DNA from: Pseudomarimonas sp964350895
Lineage (GTDB): Bacteria > Pseudomonadota > Gammaproteobacteria > Xanthomonadales > Xanthomonadaceae
Direction of reading: 5' to 3'
NCBI GenBank assembly: GCA_964350895.1
Contig: CAYGMG010000070.1
Span: 1-18,426 of the forward strand
DNA: 18,426 bases
The stretch's first letter is position 1, and each line of letters starts with the position of its first letter. This document shows, piece by piece, positions 6,924 to 15,000 of the stretch. The notes under the pieces were generated by a model, which worked only from the letters and a program-made list of their open reading frames with translations, was not told where the DNA came from and ran no database searches. Both the position numbers and the translations under genes were made by a program.

Positions 6924-8686
6924 CCCCGCTCTGCAGCCTGCTTGCCGCATCCGCCCAGCGTCTGGGGCTCGCCCTCGTGCTGTGCCTGATCGCATCCCGG
7001 GCCATCGGCGCGCCCATTCAGGTCGACGAGCGCGAAGCCGTCGACCTGTGGCCGGCGACGAGCGTGCTGCTCGATGCAGAGAACGATTTCAGCCTCGAAC
7101 AGGCGATCGCCTTGCGGCCGCGTTTCGTCAAGCCTGAAGGCACGGCCAGCAATCTTGGCCGCCGCATGGGTACGGTGTGGTTGCGCATTCCGCTGCGGGT
7201 ACCGGAAGGGGAGACCCTCCAGCGGGTGCTGGAGGTCGACTACCCACTGCTCAACCAGGTCGACCTGTACCTGCTGCGCGATGGCCGCGTGCAGTCGCAC
7301 CAGCGGATGGGAACCCAGCTGCGCCGGGCCGAACGCGCCCTGCCCAGCCGTGCGCATGCCGCGCCGCTGGCGCTGTCACCCGGCGACTCCGAACTTCTGC
7401 TGCAGGTCAGTTCGACGAGCTCGATGGTTCTGCCGATCACCCTGAGGACGCCGCAGGACTTCACGCGCTACGAATCGCAGGTGCATCTGGTCCAGGGCAT
7501 CACCCTGGGCCTGGCGCTGTGCATGCTGATGTACAGCCTCGCCCATTGGGTGGTGCTGCGTGACCGGGTGTTCCTCGAGTACGCATTGCTGCTCAGCGGC
7601 AACACGGTGTTCGCGCTTTCCTATTTCGGCCTTGGCGCGCAGTACCTGTGGCCGGACTGGCCCCGGCTGTCGATGAACATCGCGCCCATGGGCATCATGG
7701 TCGCGATTGCCGCCGGCGCGCGATTCACCCGCACCACGCTGGCGATTGCCGAGATCAGCCGCGGGATCGATCTGTTCATGCGCCTGGCCGCCGCAGCCGC
7801 CCTGATCGGCCTGGCGCTGGCGCTCACCGGGCTGCTGGATTACCGCGGCTCGCAGACCCTGGTCACCGTGCTCGGAATCGGGGTGACAACGGCTGCCCTG
7901 CCCGTGGCAGCCATCCGGGTGCGACGGGGCGACCGCATCGCTGCCTGGGTGCTGCTCGGATGGGGCGTCTATGCGATCGGCGCGATGACCACAGCGGGCA
8001 TCCTCAGGGGGCTGATTGAGCCCAGCTTCCTGACCCAGCACATCTACCCGCTTTCAACCATGGTCGAGATGGGCGCCTGGATGGTCGTTCTCGGCCTGAG
8101 AGTGCAGAGCATCCACAGCACCGCCGACCGGGCCCGAATCGAGAGCGCCACGCTGAGGGCGCTGGCGCACACCGACACCCTTACCGGACTGCTCAACCGG
8201 CGCGGGCTCTACGAACAGCTGGCGCTCGCCCTGGGCGATGCGCGCCCCGAGCGCATCCTCGCGGTCTACCTGCTGGACCTCGACGGCTTCAAGCCGATCA
8301 ATGACCGCTTCGGACACGATGTCGGCGATGCGCTGCTGGTCGCCGTGGGCCAGAGGCTGACGGCCCAGCTGCGCGGCGACGACGTGGTGGCAAGGCTGGG
8401 CGGCGACGAGTTCGTGATCCTGGCGCGCGGCCTGCCCGGCGAGGCCGTCGCGGTCACTCTGGGACAGAAGCTGCTGAACGCGTTCGATACGCCATTCAAC
8501 GCCGATGGCCAGTCATGCGAAGTCGGCATCACCATCGGCTACGCCTTGGCGCCCCTCGACGGGCACACCGCCGACGAGTTGCTCAAGCGCGCCGACGCTG
8601 CCATGTACAGCGGCAAGCAAAGCGGTCGCCGCCAGGTGCAACGGGGCGGACGGGCGCTGCTAGGCGTGTCCGCCAAGGCGCACTGA
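6920..8686 (+). CDS. 7TMR-DISM sensor diguanylate cyclase
   Basis: A 588-residue inner-membrane protein that should make cyclic di-GMP in response to an extracytoplasmic signal. The start at 6920 has AGGAGG three bases upstream, a rather short spacing. A signal peptide (residues 1-31, ending RAIGA) is followed by a periplasmic 7TMR-DISM extracellular (DISMED2-like) beta domain at ~35-180 (GTVWLRIPLRVPEG, LEVDYPLLNQVDLYLL). Then come about seven hydrophobic helices (~190-395), a short coiled linker, and a GGDEF domain (~412-580). GGDEF is intact at 494-498, with an RxxD inhibition site (RGDD, 485-488) five residues before it, plus DLDGFKPIND and GHDVGD. DISMED2 domains resemble carbohydrate-binding folds, so a sugar-like ligand is possible. 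A short ORF overlapping its start may control translation. Confidence 0.93.
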   Translation: MTPLCSLLAASAQRLGLALVLCLIASRAIGAPIQVDEREAVDLWPATSVLLDAENDFSLEQAIALRPRFVKPEGTASNLGRRMGTVWLRIPLRVPEGETLQRVLEVDYPLLNQVDLYLLRDGRVQSHQRMGTQLRRAERALPSRAHAAPLALSPGDSELLLQVSSTSSMVLPITLRTPQDFTRYESQVHLVQGITLGLALCMLMYSLAHWVVLRDRVFLEYALLLSGNTVFALSYFGLGAQYLWPDWPRLSMNIAPMGIMVAIAAGARFTRTTLAIAEISRGIDLFMRLAAAAALIGLALALTGLLDYRGSQTLVTVLGIGVTTAALPVAAIRVRRGDRIAAWVLLGWGVYAIGAMTTAGILRGLIEPSFLTQHIYPLSTMVEMGAWMVVLGLRVQSIHSTADRARIESATLRALAHTDTLTGLLNRRGLYEQLALALGDARPERILAVYLLDLDGFKPINDRFGHDVGDALLVAVGQRLTAQLRGDDVVARLGGDEFVILARGLPGEAVAVTLGQKLLNAFDTPFNADGQSCEVGITIGYALAPLDGHTADELLKRADAAMYSGKQSGRRQVQRGGRALLGVSAKAH

Positions 8687-8772
8687 AGCAAACGCCCATC
8701 CGGCGCGCCCCGCTGTCGGCAAACGGTTACCATGGCCGGCGACGCTCCGTCGCGAAAGCCAGGAATCACCAC

Positions 8773-9162
8773 ATGGCGTTTGTCTTCGAGCCCGGGCTCG
8801 TACTCCAGCTGTATCCCGCCGAACTGCTCAAGTACGGCGCGGAACACATCGGCAGCGAGCCCGAGCCGGTCAGCAACGAAAGCTACTTCCTCTGCCTGTC
8901 CGCCGACGCCAGCAGCGGGCTGTGGACGCCCCTGCACCCGACCCGCGGCATGGACCGCGAACCGATTCCGGAAGAGTGCAAGTCGGGCTTTCCCGAGTTT
9001 GTGCGCGGGCTTTCGTTCTACTCGACCAGCGAGCTGTGGCGCCTGCCGCACAAGGCCACCCACAAGGGCGCCGCGATGGCCCGCGACCGCTCCGGCCCCA
9101 AGCTGGCCAACCGGGTCAGCGGCCGCTGGATGCCGACGCTGGACAAGTTTCCCGCCGCCTGA
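8773..9162 (+). CDS. Conserved-looking hypothetical protein, family not recognised
   Basis: A 129-residue soluble protein starting MAFVFEPGLVLQLYPAELLK. The start at 8773 has AGGAA seven bases upstream, and codon use fits a real gene. No signal peptide, membrane helix or metal-binding motif is visible. It is rich in aromatic residues and Pro, with a basic C-terminal third (LPHKATHKGAAMARDRSGPK). I do not recognise its family. The 86-nt gap before it contains TTACCAT, which might be a -10 element, without a clear -35. Confidence 0.7.
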   Translation: MAFVFEPGLVLQLYPAELLKYGAEHIGSEPEPVSNESYFLCLSADASSGLWTPLHPTRGMDREPIPEECKSGFPEFVRGLSFYSTSELWRLPHKATHKGAAMARDRSGPKLANRVSGRWMPTLDKFPAA

Positions 9163-9210
9163 TGCGTCAGCGCGCGGCGATCGATCTGCCTGCCGCGGTC
9201 GCCGCCGGAA

Positions 9211-9239
9211 TGGAAAGCCCGAGCGAGTCCGGCTAGTCT
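9211..9239 (+). promoter_or_regulatory. Predicted promoter giving a leaderless transcript of the DUF6916-like gene
   Basis: TGGAAA (9211-9216) and TAGTCT (9234-9239) are 17 bp apart. The -10 element ends six bases before the ATG at 9246, the same geometry as at 6816-6828. No ribosome binding site lies before the ATG, which fits a leaderless mRNA. Confidence 0.4.
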
Positions 9240-9245
9240 CGCCCC

Positions 9246-9548
9246 ATGAGCACACGCATCAACGAAATCAGCGCCGAAGCCTTCGCCCGCCTGGGCGACG
9301 AATCGATCAGCCTTGTCCGTGACGACGCGGCGCCGCTGCAGCTGCGTCTGTGCGCGGTCAGGTCACTTCACGCCGGCGGGCCACGCAAGGTCGCGCCGTT
9401 CTCGGCGACGCTGAGCGCTCCAGACGGCGCCCAGCTGAGCCAGGGTGTCTACACTCTGCGCCATCCCACCCTGGGCGAACTGGCCCTGTTCATGGTGCCG
9501 ATCGGCATGCAGGCCGATGGCCCGGGCTACGAAATCGTCTTCAACTGA
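9246..9548 (+). CDS. Small DUF6916-like protein
   Basis: A 100-residue soluble protein without a signal peptide. The pattern of a beta-rich body with VYTLRHPTLGELALFMVPIG and a C-terminal YEIVFN resembles the DUF6916 family. To my knowledge that family is often found beside phage-tail-collar (MdpB-like) proteins; the family call rests on motif memory. Function is unknown. It has no ribosome binding site and probably a leaderless transcript. Its last 8 bases overlap the end of the convergent GNAT gene, so it faces the six-gene minus-strand unit that contains a second DUF6916-like protein. Confidence 0.7.
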   Translation: MSTRINEISAEAFARLGDESISLVRDDAAPLQLRLCAVRSLHAGGPRKVAPFSATLSAPDGAQLSQGVYTLRHPTLGELALFMVPIGMQADGPGYEIVFN

Positions 9549-10077
9549 CGGCCTCATCGAGCACTGCGGGCCACCGCAGGTAGCGGTAGACGCCGCGCTC
9601 TTCGATTTCGGCGAACCCCAGCCTGCGGTAGAGCCGCAGCGCGGGATTGTTCGGCTCCACATGCAGGCCGATGAATTTTCCTGACGCCTTCGCTGTAGCC
9701 TGCAGCGCACGGATCAGTCCGCTGCCGATGCCCCGACCGCGCTGGTCCACGATCAGGGCGATATCCATCAGGCGCAACTCCGCAGCGCTGCTGTGCACAT
9801 AGATCCGGCCGCGCGGTTGCCGGCCGCACTCGATCAGCCAGAATCCGGCATCGGCACAATGGCTGCGGTAGTGCTGGCGCTGAAGATTAAACTGCTGGCT
9901 AAGAAAGGCCGATTTCTGCTCAGCGCTCCAGGGCACGGGGGCCAGCTCGTCCTTCCGGGTGCTGGCATACAGCGCGCCAAGGAAGGGCAGATCCGCATCG
10001 GTTTCCTCGCGCAGCCTCCAGCCCGCGGGCAGGGCGTCGCCCAATGCCCCGGCAACCGATGACAGCGCGCCGCCCAC
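9541..10077 (-). CDS. GNAT family N-acetyltransferase
   Basis: A 178-residue GCN5-related acetyltransferase that transfers acetyl from acetyl-CoA to an amino group. Motif A is clear (DQRGRGIGSGLI, 111-122; the RxxGxG pyrophosphate-binding loop), as is motif B (HVEPNNPALRLYRRLGF, 139-155). There is no signal peptide, so it acts in the cytosol. The start is GTG at 10077, the base immediately after the stop of the preceding gene (TGA-GTG), which indicates translational coupling. It is the last gene of the six-gene unit. Its substrate might be a protein of the same unit, but nothing in the sequence proves this. It ends with an 8-bp overlap with the convergent DUF6916-like gene. Confidence 0.88.
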   Translation of the reverse strand: MGGALSSVAGALGDALPAGWRLREETDADLPFLGALYASTRKDELAPVPWSAEQKSAFLSQQFNLQRQHYRSHCADAGFWLIECGRQPRGRIYVHSSAAELRLMDIALIVDQRGRGIGSGLIRALQATAKASGKFIGLHVEPNNPALRLYRRLGFAEIEERGVYRYLRWPAVLDEAVS

Positions 10078-10422
10078 TCAGGCCAGCTGATTGAACCAGG
10101 CCACCACACCCCGCTTCGATGGCTGCAGAAACAGCGCTGTCTGGCCCCTCGGGCCATACAGCCAGTGGGTGCCTTCATCCAGTACCGCGCAGGCCTCGCC
10201 CTCAAAACGCAGGCGGTAGGCATGGCTGCGCGACGGCCCCGGCTGCGCGGTGACCTCGACCAGATCGAGCGACCTGCCGCAGGCGCTGCGGAAGCGCTGG
10301 CCGACATGGAAGCCGCCGAGTCCGGGGCCGCGCCGAACCGGTGTGGCAGACACCGCTGCTGCGTCGCCGTAGACCGCCAGCGCACCCAGCAGTGCGGATT
10401 CGATGAAGCGTCTTCTGTGCAT
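10078..10422 (-). CDS. Tat-exported DUF6916-like protein
   Basis: A 114-residue protein with a twin-arginine-type leader (MHRRRFIESALLGALA), so export of a folded protein to the periplasm is predicted. The mature part has a beta-rich layout (FHVGQRFRS, LDLVEVTAQ, AYRLRFEGE, THWLYGPRGQTALFLQPS) that resembles the DUF6916 pattern of the gene at 9246-9548, though it lacks the YExVFN end. The family assignment is therefore tentative. The ATG at 10422 lies two bases after the stop of the collar protein (TGATCATG), and its own stop abuts the GTG of the GNAT gene, so all three are likely translated together. Function is unknown. Confidence 0.65.
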   Translation of the reverse strand: MHRRRFIESALLGALAVYGDAAAVSATPVRRGPGLGGFHVGQRFRSACGRSLDLVEVTAQPGPSRSHAYRLRFEGEACAVLDEGTHWLYGPRGQTALFLQPSKRGVVAWFNQLA

Positions 10423-10424
10423 GA

Positions 10425-10955
10425 TCAGCCCGGGCTCGGATACAGACCGACCAGGGCAATGATGAAGTTCATCGCCAGATAGGGCTGCATGTTGTTGTGG
10501 GCCTGGCCGCCGCCGGCATTCGGCAGTTCCGTCATCTCGGCCAGGTTCGATGGGTCCGCATAGATGCTCCCGCCCACCGTCCGCGAAAGGCTGTGGGCGG
10601 TGGTGCCCAGTGCATTCGTGACGCCCGGGTTTTCCGCCGGGCTGGAGCTGGCGAGCAAGGAATGGCCGTGATTCGGCATCTGGTTGGCGGACAGGGCCAC
10701 CAGCTCGGTGCCGCCTCGCTCACCGAGCTGACGCGCGCTCAGCCCGGGCCCTACACCCGGGTGCATCGGGGCGCGGCCCTGCAGGTTGGGCAGTGCCGTC
10801 GTCGACTCACCGTCACCGCCATAAATGGTGCCGATCAGGGAAAACAGCGCCGTGTTCTGCGAGATCGGCAGCAGCTGGCCGTTGCAGAAGGCCCAGCCGC
10901 TTGGGGCGAAATTGCCGGCGAAGATGCGGATCTCGGCAACGAAGGGTTCGGACAT
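10425..10955 (-). CDS. Phage tail collar domain protein (microcystin-dependent protein MdpB-like), copy 1
   Basis: A 176-residue protein of the phage tail collar/MdpB family. The N-terminal collar module has the usual signature (MSEPFVAEIRIFAGNFAPSG, WAFCNGQLLPI, QNTALFSLIGTIYGG, ALPNLQGR). The middle (residues ~75-150) is variable, Ser/Asn/Gly-rich and probably the exposed part. The C-terminus GGGQAHNNMQPYLAMNFIIA is again conserved. There is no signal peptide. In phages such domains form tail fibre tips. Bacterial stand-alone copies have no settled function. It carries Asn for Asp in WAFC(N)GQ and LP(N)L, unlike the two sister copies. The ATG is preceded by TGAGGAG, in which the stop of the preceding copy overlaps the ribosome binding site. 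Confidence 0.9.
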   Translation of the reverse strand: MSEPFVAEIRIFAGNFAPSGWAFCNGQLLPISQNTALFSLIGTIYGGDGESTTALPNLQGRAPMHPGVGPGLSARQLGERGGTELVALSANQMPNHGHSLLASSSPAENPGVTNALGTTAHSLSRTVGGSIYADPSNLAEMTELPNAGGGQAHNNMQPYLAMNFIIALVGLYPSPG

Positions 10956-10957
10956 GC

Positions 10958-10968
10958 CTGGCTCCTCA
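10958..10968 (-). repeat. Duplicated junction and ribosome binding site before collar copy 1
   Basis: CTGGCTCCTCA on the plus strand reads TGAGGAGCCAG on the minus strand. It includes the stop codon of copy 2 and the ribosome binding site of copy 1. The identical 11 bases occur at 11492-11502 before copy 2. Confidence 0.75.
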
Positions 10969-11490
10969 GCTGGGCGATGGGTAGATGCCGAACAGCGCGA
11001 TGATGAAATTCACGCACAGGTAGGGCATCAGGTTGCTGTGGCTTTGCGAGCCACCGACCGAGGTAACGGCCTGGGCGTTGAGCGGGGTCCCGGGCGCCTC
11101 GTCGATGTACACGTCGATGCTGGTCGAGGTCGCCAGCACACGGGCGCCCGGGCTCGGCGAATCGGCAAGGCCGGTGGATGCCTGCAGGGCATGCGTGTGC
11201 GAGGGCAGCTGATTGACGGTCAGCGTTTCACTCTGCTGCCCGGCGCGGCTGCCCAGCGCTCGCGGACTCAGACCCGGCCCGGCACCGGCACCGGCATGGA
11301 TCGGCAGACGGCCACGCAGGTCCGGCAGGGCGAAAGTGGTTTCTCCATCACCGCCGTAGATCGTGCCAAGCAGGGAGAACAGGGCGTCATTCTGCGACAC
11401 CGCGAGCAGCTGACCATCGCAGAAGGCCCAGCCCACCGGCGCGAAGTTGCCGGCAAACATGCGGATCTCACCGACGAAGGGTTCGGACAT
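10966..11490 (-). CDS. Phage tail collar domain protein (MdpB-like), copy 2
   Basis: A 174-residue sister of the neighbouring copies. The collar module is intact (GWAFCDGQLLAVSQNDALFSL, LGTIYGGDGETTFALPDLRG), followed by a G/A/P-rich HAGAGAGPG stretch. The middle (~85-145) differs strongly from the other copies (THALQASTGLADSPSPGARV, STSIDVYIDEAPG). It ends SQSHSNLMPYLCVNFIIALF, with Ser for Gly/Ala changes in the otherwise conserved GGGQAHNNMQPYL block. There is no signal peptide. The start is read from an 11-nt junction (CTGGCTCCTCA on the plus strand) identical to that before copy 1, showing tandem duplication of gene plus leader. Confidence 0.9.
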   Translation of the reverse strand: MSEPFVGEIRMFAGNFAPVGWAFCDGQLLAVSQNDALFSLLGTIYGGDGETTFALPDLRGRLPIHAGAGAGPGLSPRALGSRAGQQSETLTVNQLPSHTHALQASTGLADSPSPGARVLATSTSIDVYIDEAPGTPLNAQAVTSVGGSQSHSNLMPYLCVNFIIALFGIYPSPS

Positions 11491-11491
11491 G

Positions 11492-11502
11492 CTGGCTCCT
11501 CA
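11492..11502 (-). repeat. Duplicated junction and ribosome binding site before collar copy 2
   Basis: This is the same 11-base string as at 10958-10968. The stop codon of copy 3 is fused to the ribosome binding site of copy 2, so ribosomes can re-initiate directly. Confidence 0.75.
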
Positions 11503-12012
11503 GTTCGGGGAAGGAAACAGACCCTGCAAGGCGATGCAGAAGTTCAGGGCAAGGTAGGGCTGCATGTTGTTGTGCGCCTGGCCGCCGCCGACCGCGGCGA
11601 TGGTCCCACTGCTGGTCGGCGCCAGCTCGCCGGGAGCGCGGTAGACCTCGTTGGGCGCGCTGTCAGCCAGCAACTTGCCGGCGCCGGGAATCGGCGTCGG
11701 ATTGAGCGCACTGCCGGTCGATGCCTGCATCACGTGCTGATGCTGCGGCATTTCAGCCGCGCTCAGGGTGTGGTTCTCTTCGCCGGACTTCTGTCCCTGC
11801 GCATGGCCCGCTCCCACATGAAGAGGCGTACGCCCGCGCAGGTCAGGCAGGGCGAACGAGGTCTCACCGTTCCCGCCGTAGGTGGTGCCGAGCAGGGAGA
11901 ACAAGGCCTGGTTCTGATTGATCGGCAGGATCTGCCCGTCGCAGAACGCCCAGCCGCGCGGGGGGAAGTTGAAGCCGACGATGCGCACCTCGGCCAGGAA
12001 GGGCTCGGACAT
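11500..12012 (-). CDS. Phage tail collar domain protein (MdpB-like), copy 3
   Basis: A 170-residue collar/MdpB-type protein and the first of three tandem copies in transcription order. It has MSEPFLAEVRIVGFNFPPRG, WAFCDGQILPINQNQALFSL, GTTYGGNGETSFALPDLRGR and the C-terminal GGGQAHNNMQPYLALNFCIA block. The middle region (HQHVMQASTGSALNPTPIPG, LLADSAPNEVYRAPGELAP) is again private to this copy. A GAGGAG ribosome binding site precedes the ATG. The gene begins 21 nt after the stop of the giant beta-helix protein, so it is very likely co-transcribed with it. It might bind or cap the fibrous partner, as collar proteins do in phage tails; that is inference. Confidence 0.9.
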   Translation of the reverse strand: MSEPFLAEVRIVGFNFPPRGWAFCDGQILPINQNQALFSLLGTTYGGNGETSFALPDLRGRTPLHVGAGHAQGQKSGEENHTLSAAEMPQHQHVMQASTGSALNPTPIPGAGKLLADSAPNEVYRAPGELAPTSSGTIAAVGGGQAHNNMQPYLALNFCIALQGLFPSPN

Positions 12013-12033
12013 GGGTCTCTCCTCGAACGGGGC

Positions 12034-15000
12034 TCAGGGCAGCGGATGGGAAACGACCCGGCAAGTCGCGCCGGCCAGCGTGCCGTTGTGAAAACTGCTG
12101 ACCGAGCTCATCGGGGTGTTGCCGTTGCCGTTCCAGGTGCCGACAGCATCGGTGCTGAAACCCTGCAGCAGCAGGCTCGAATTCGCATTACTGGTACGCG
12201 CGCGATAGGCGTCGGTAGAACCTAGGTTGGTCACCGCATTGCTGACGACGCTGGCACAGGTCGTGTTGGAATCCTGGGCCTGGCTGCGGACTCCATACAG
12301 ACTGTTGCTGGGGTCGAGGGAGATGGCGTTGCTGCTGATGACAACGTCCAGCCGGCCGGCCGTGCAGCCGGTGCCGCAGCTGGCGCCCAGCAGACCCCGG
12401 GCCACGGCATCGACGCCGATATCGAAGCCGATACTGGAGATCGTGTTGGCCGACACTTCCACGACCATGTCGGCGTTCTCGTTGGCGTTCAATCGCACGC
12501 CGGTGCCGAACGAGCCGGCACCGCCCGCCTGGATATCGGGGTTGTTGTTGACCCGACCGCGGACCACCGAGTTGCCTTGGGCGAACGCGTTGAACGCATT
12601 GCCGCCATTGGCGCTGATCAGCGGGTTGCCGATGACGTTGTAGGTCAGCTGGGCGCTGCCGCCCGCGCTGAGGTCGATGCCGGTGCCGATGCCGGTGCCG
12701 CGATCGAAACGGCTGCCAGTGATGTCGATCACGCTCACCGCCATGTCCTCGACCAGCATCTGCAGTCCGTTGGTCCGGTTCCTGGCAAAGAGGCTGTTGA
12801 CCACGTCGACGGTCGCATTGGCAGTACCTCGCATCAGCAGCTCCAACCCGTCCGCGCCGAAGAGCGAAGGCTGGGTATCGCTGAACGTGCTGCCGACGAC
12901 GCTGAGCGCCAGGGTGCCGCTGCTGTTCTCGATCTGCGCGACCCGATCTGCGGCAAAGCTCAGGGTGCTGTTGGTGATATCCGAGGTACCGCTGGCATCG
13001 ACCAAACGCAGGCAGCCTTCGTTCACTGCGTCGCCGCAGTTGGTGGCGCTGCTGTTGCGCAGGGCAAAGCCGGCCACGCGGCGGCCGTTGATGGCGTACT
13101 GCGCCGTGGTCCCGGTGATGTCCACGTTGTCGAGGACCGCGACCGCAACGTTGTCCAGATGGATGGCCGCATGGCAGCCGGCGTTGTTGCCGGCGGCGTC
13201 GCAGCTTCCCCCGCCATTGGTCGTGCTGGCGCTGCTGAAGGCCATGTTGGACAGGCTGAGGGCATCGGTCGAGATGACCGACACGCCGCGCTGGCTGATG
13301 TTGGCGATCGTGCCGCCGCTGCCATCGGTGCTGCCCAGGCCGGTGACCGTGAACCCACCATTGCCCGCGTTGTCGAGCCGGATGCCCAGCGCCGCGCCGC
13401 TGGCCGAGACGCTCTGGAAGGTGGCTCCGGAGCCCCCGATCACGGTGTTGACGATACTTGCAGCGGTGGCAGCCGTGCTGGCGATGCTGTTGCCGCTGCC
13501 GCTGACAACAAGAGTGCCGCCGCCGCTGGCATTGAAGCCGATGCCGCTGCTGGTGTCGATGTCCAACCCGCCAGCGCTGAAGACGATGGACGCGCCCGCG
13601 TTGCCGGTCAGGTTGACCGCGCTGTTGGTGCCGGTGTTGAGCACCTTGGATGCGCCGGAAAAAGAGATCGTGCCGGCATTGCGGTTGAGCACGTCGATAC
13701 CGCTGCAGGCGCCAGTGCAGCTGAGGTTGCCCGAGAGCGTGACATCGCCGGCACCGGCACCGCTGAGCTCGATCAGGTTGCCGCCGCTGGTCTTGCTGAT
13801 GCTGCCCTGGTAGCCGGTTGTGCCGAGCGAGCCGGTGCCAAGGAAGCTGACCCCGCTATGCCCGCCAAGCGCGCCGTTGCCGAAGGTGAAGCTGCCGCTG
13901 ACGTTGTTCAGCGCGATGCCGTTGGCCCCACCACCCGAACTGGTCGAGCTGAGTGCCACGTTGCCCGAGGTGCCGCTGAAGCTGACGGCGGTGCCGCTGG
14001 CAGCGTTGACGCTGGACTCGCTGACGCTGACATTGCTGACCATGCCCGCAACGAGCCCGGTATTGGCACCGGAATCGATGGCCACCCCGCGCACCAGCGC
14101 ATTGTTGCCGCCCAGCGTCAGGCTGTTGCCGAGGGCGGGCGCGATGCCCGCCACGGGTGTCGCGTCGAGGACGCCATTGCTGACCGCCACCACGCCCAGC
14201 AGGGCGGATGAGCTGCCCGAATGACCCTGCCCGATCAGGTGCTCATCCGCATTGAGCGACAGCGCGCTCGCGTAGCTGCCACTGAACACATAGATGCGAT
14301 CACCGGTGCCGCGCCCCGCTGGCAGATCGGCCAGTGAGTCGAACGGATCGTTGAGACCGCCATCGCCGCCCGCTGCGGCGCTGTCATCGACGAACCACAG
14401 CTCCGGCCCGGTGATGGTGAACGACACCGTGGTCGCCGCGCTGCACTGCTGGGGCGCCACCGGCACGCCGTCGTCGCAGATGCGGAACTGGAAGCTGCCG
14501 GGGCCGCTGTAGCCACCGGGCGGGTCATAGCGGAAGCTGCCGTCGCTGGCATTGGTGATGGTGACCACCGCGCCGGAGGGAAGCTCGCTGCCGGCCACCA
14601 GCACGGCGGTCAGCTCGCCGGTCGGGTCATCGACATCGGCCGCGCCCTCCAGAAGCTCGCCGGTATGACTGGCGGCGATGATCTCCAGCTCGATCGCCGA
14701 ATGCGTCGTGTGCGACTTGGCGGTCGCCGTCGGCGCGTCGTTGACCGGCGTCACGATGATCGTGAACGACTGCGCCCCACTGGTGTCGACGCCGCCGTTG
14801 GCGGTCCCGCCATCGTCCATGAGGGTCAGGCTGATGGTCGCGCTGCCGCTGGCATTGGCAGTCGGCGTGTAGGTCAGCACACCGGCTGCCGACACCGCAG
14901 GACCCGCGGCGAAGAGGCCCGGACTGGTGTTGCCGGTGATGTTGAAGGTGAGCGCCTGGGTGACGCCCGGATCGCCGTCGTCGATGGCCGTGGCCCAACC

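Noticed and set aside
10825..12225. 466-codon open frame on the plus strand across the collar genes
   Set aside because: Repetition in its translation follows from the three collar copies on the other strand; no domain is recognisable.
12577..14211. 544-codon open frame on the plus strand opposite the beta-helix region
   Set aside because: Same reason: it mirrors the repetitive beta-helix codons, with Ala/Asp/Arg-rich translation and no start signal.
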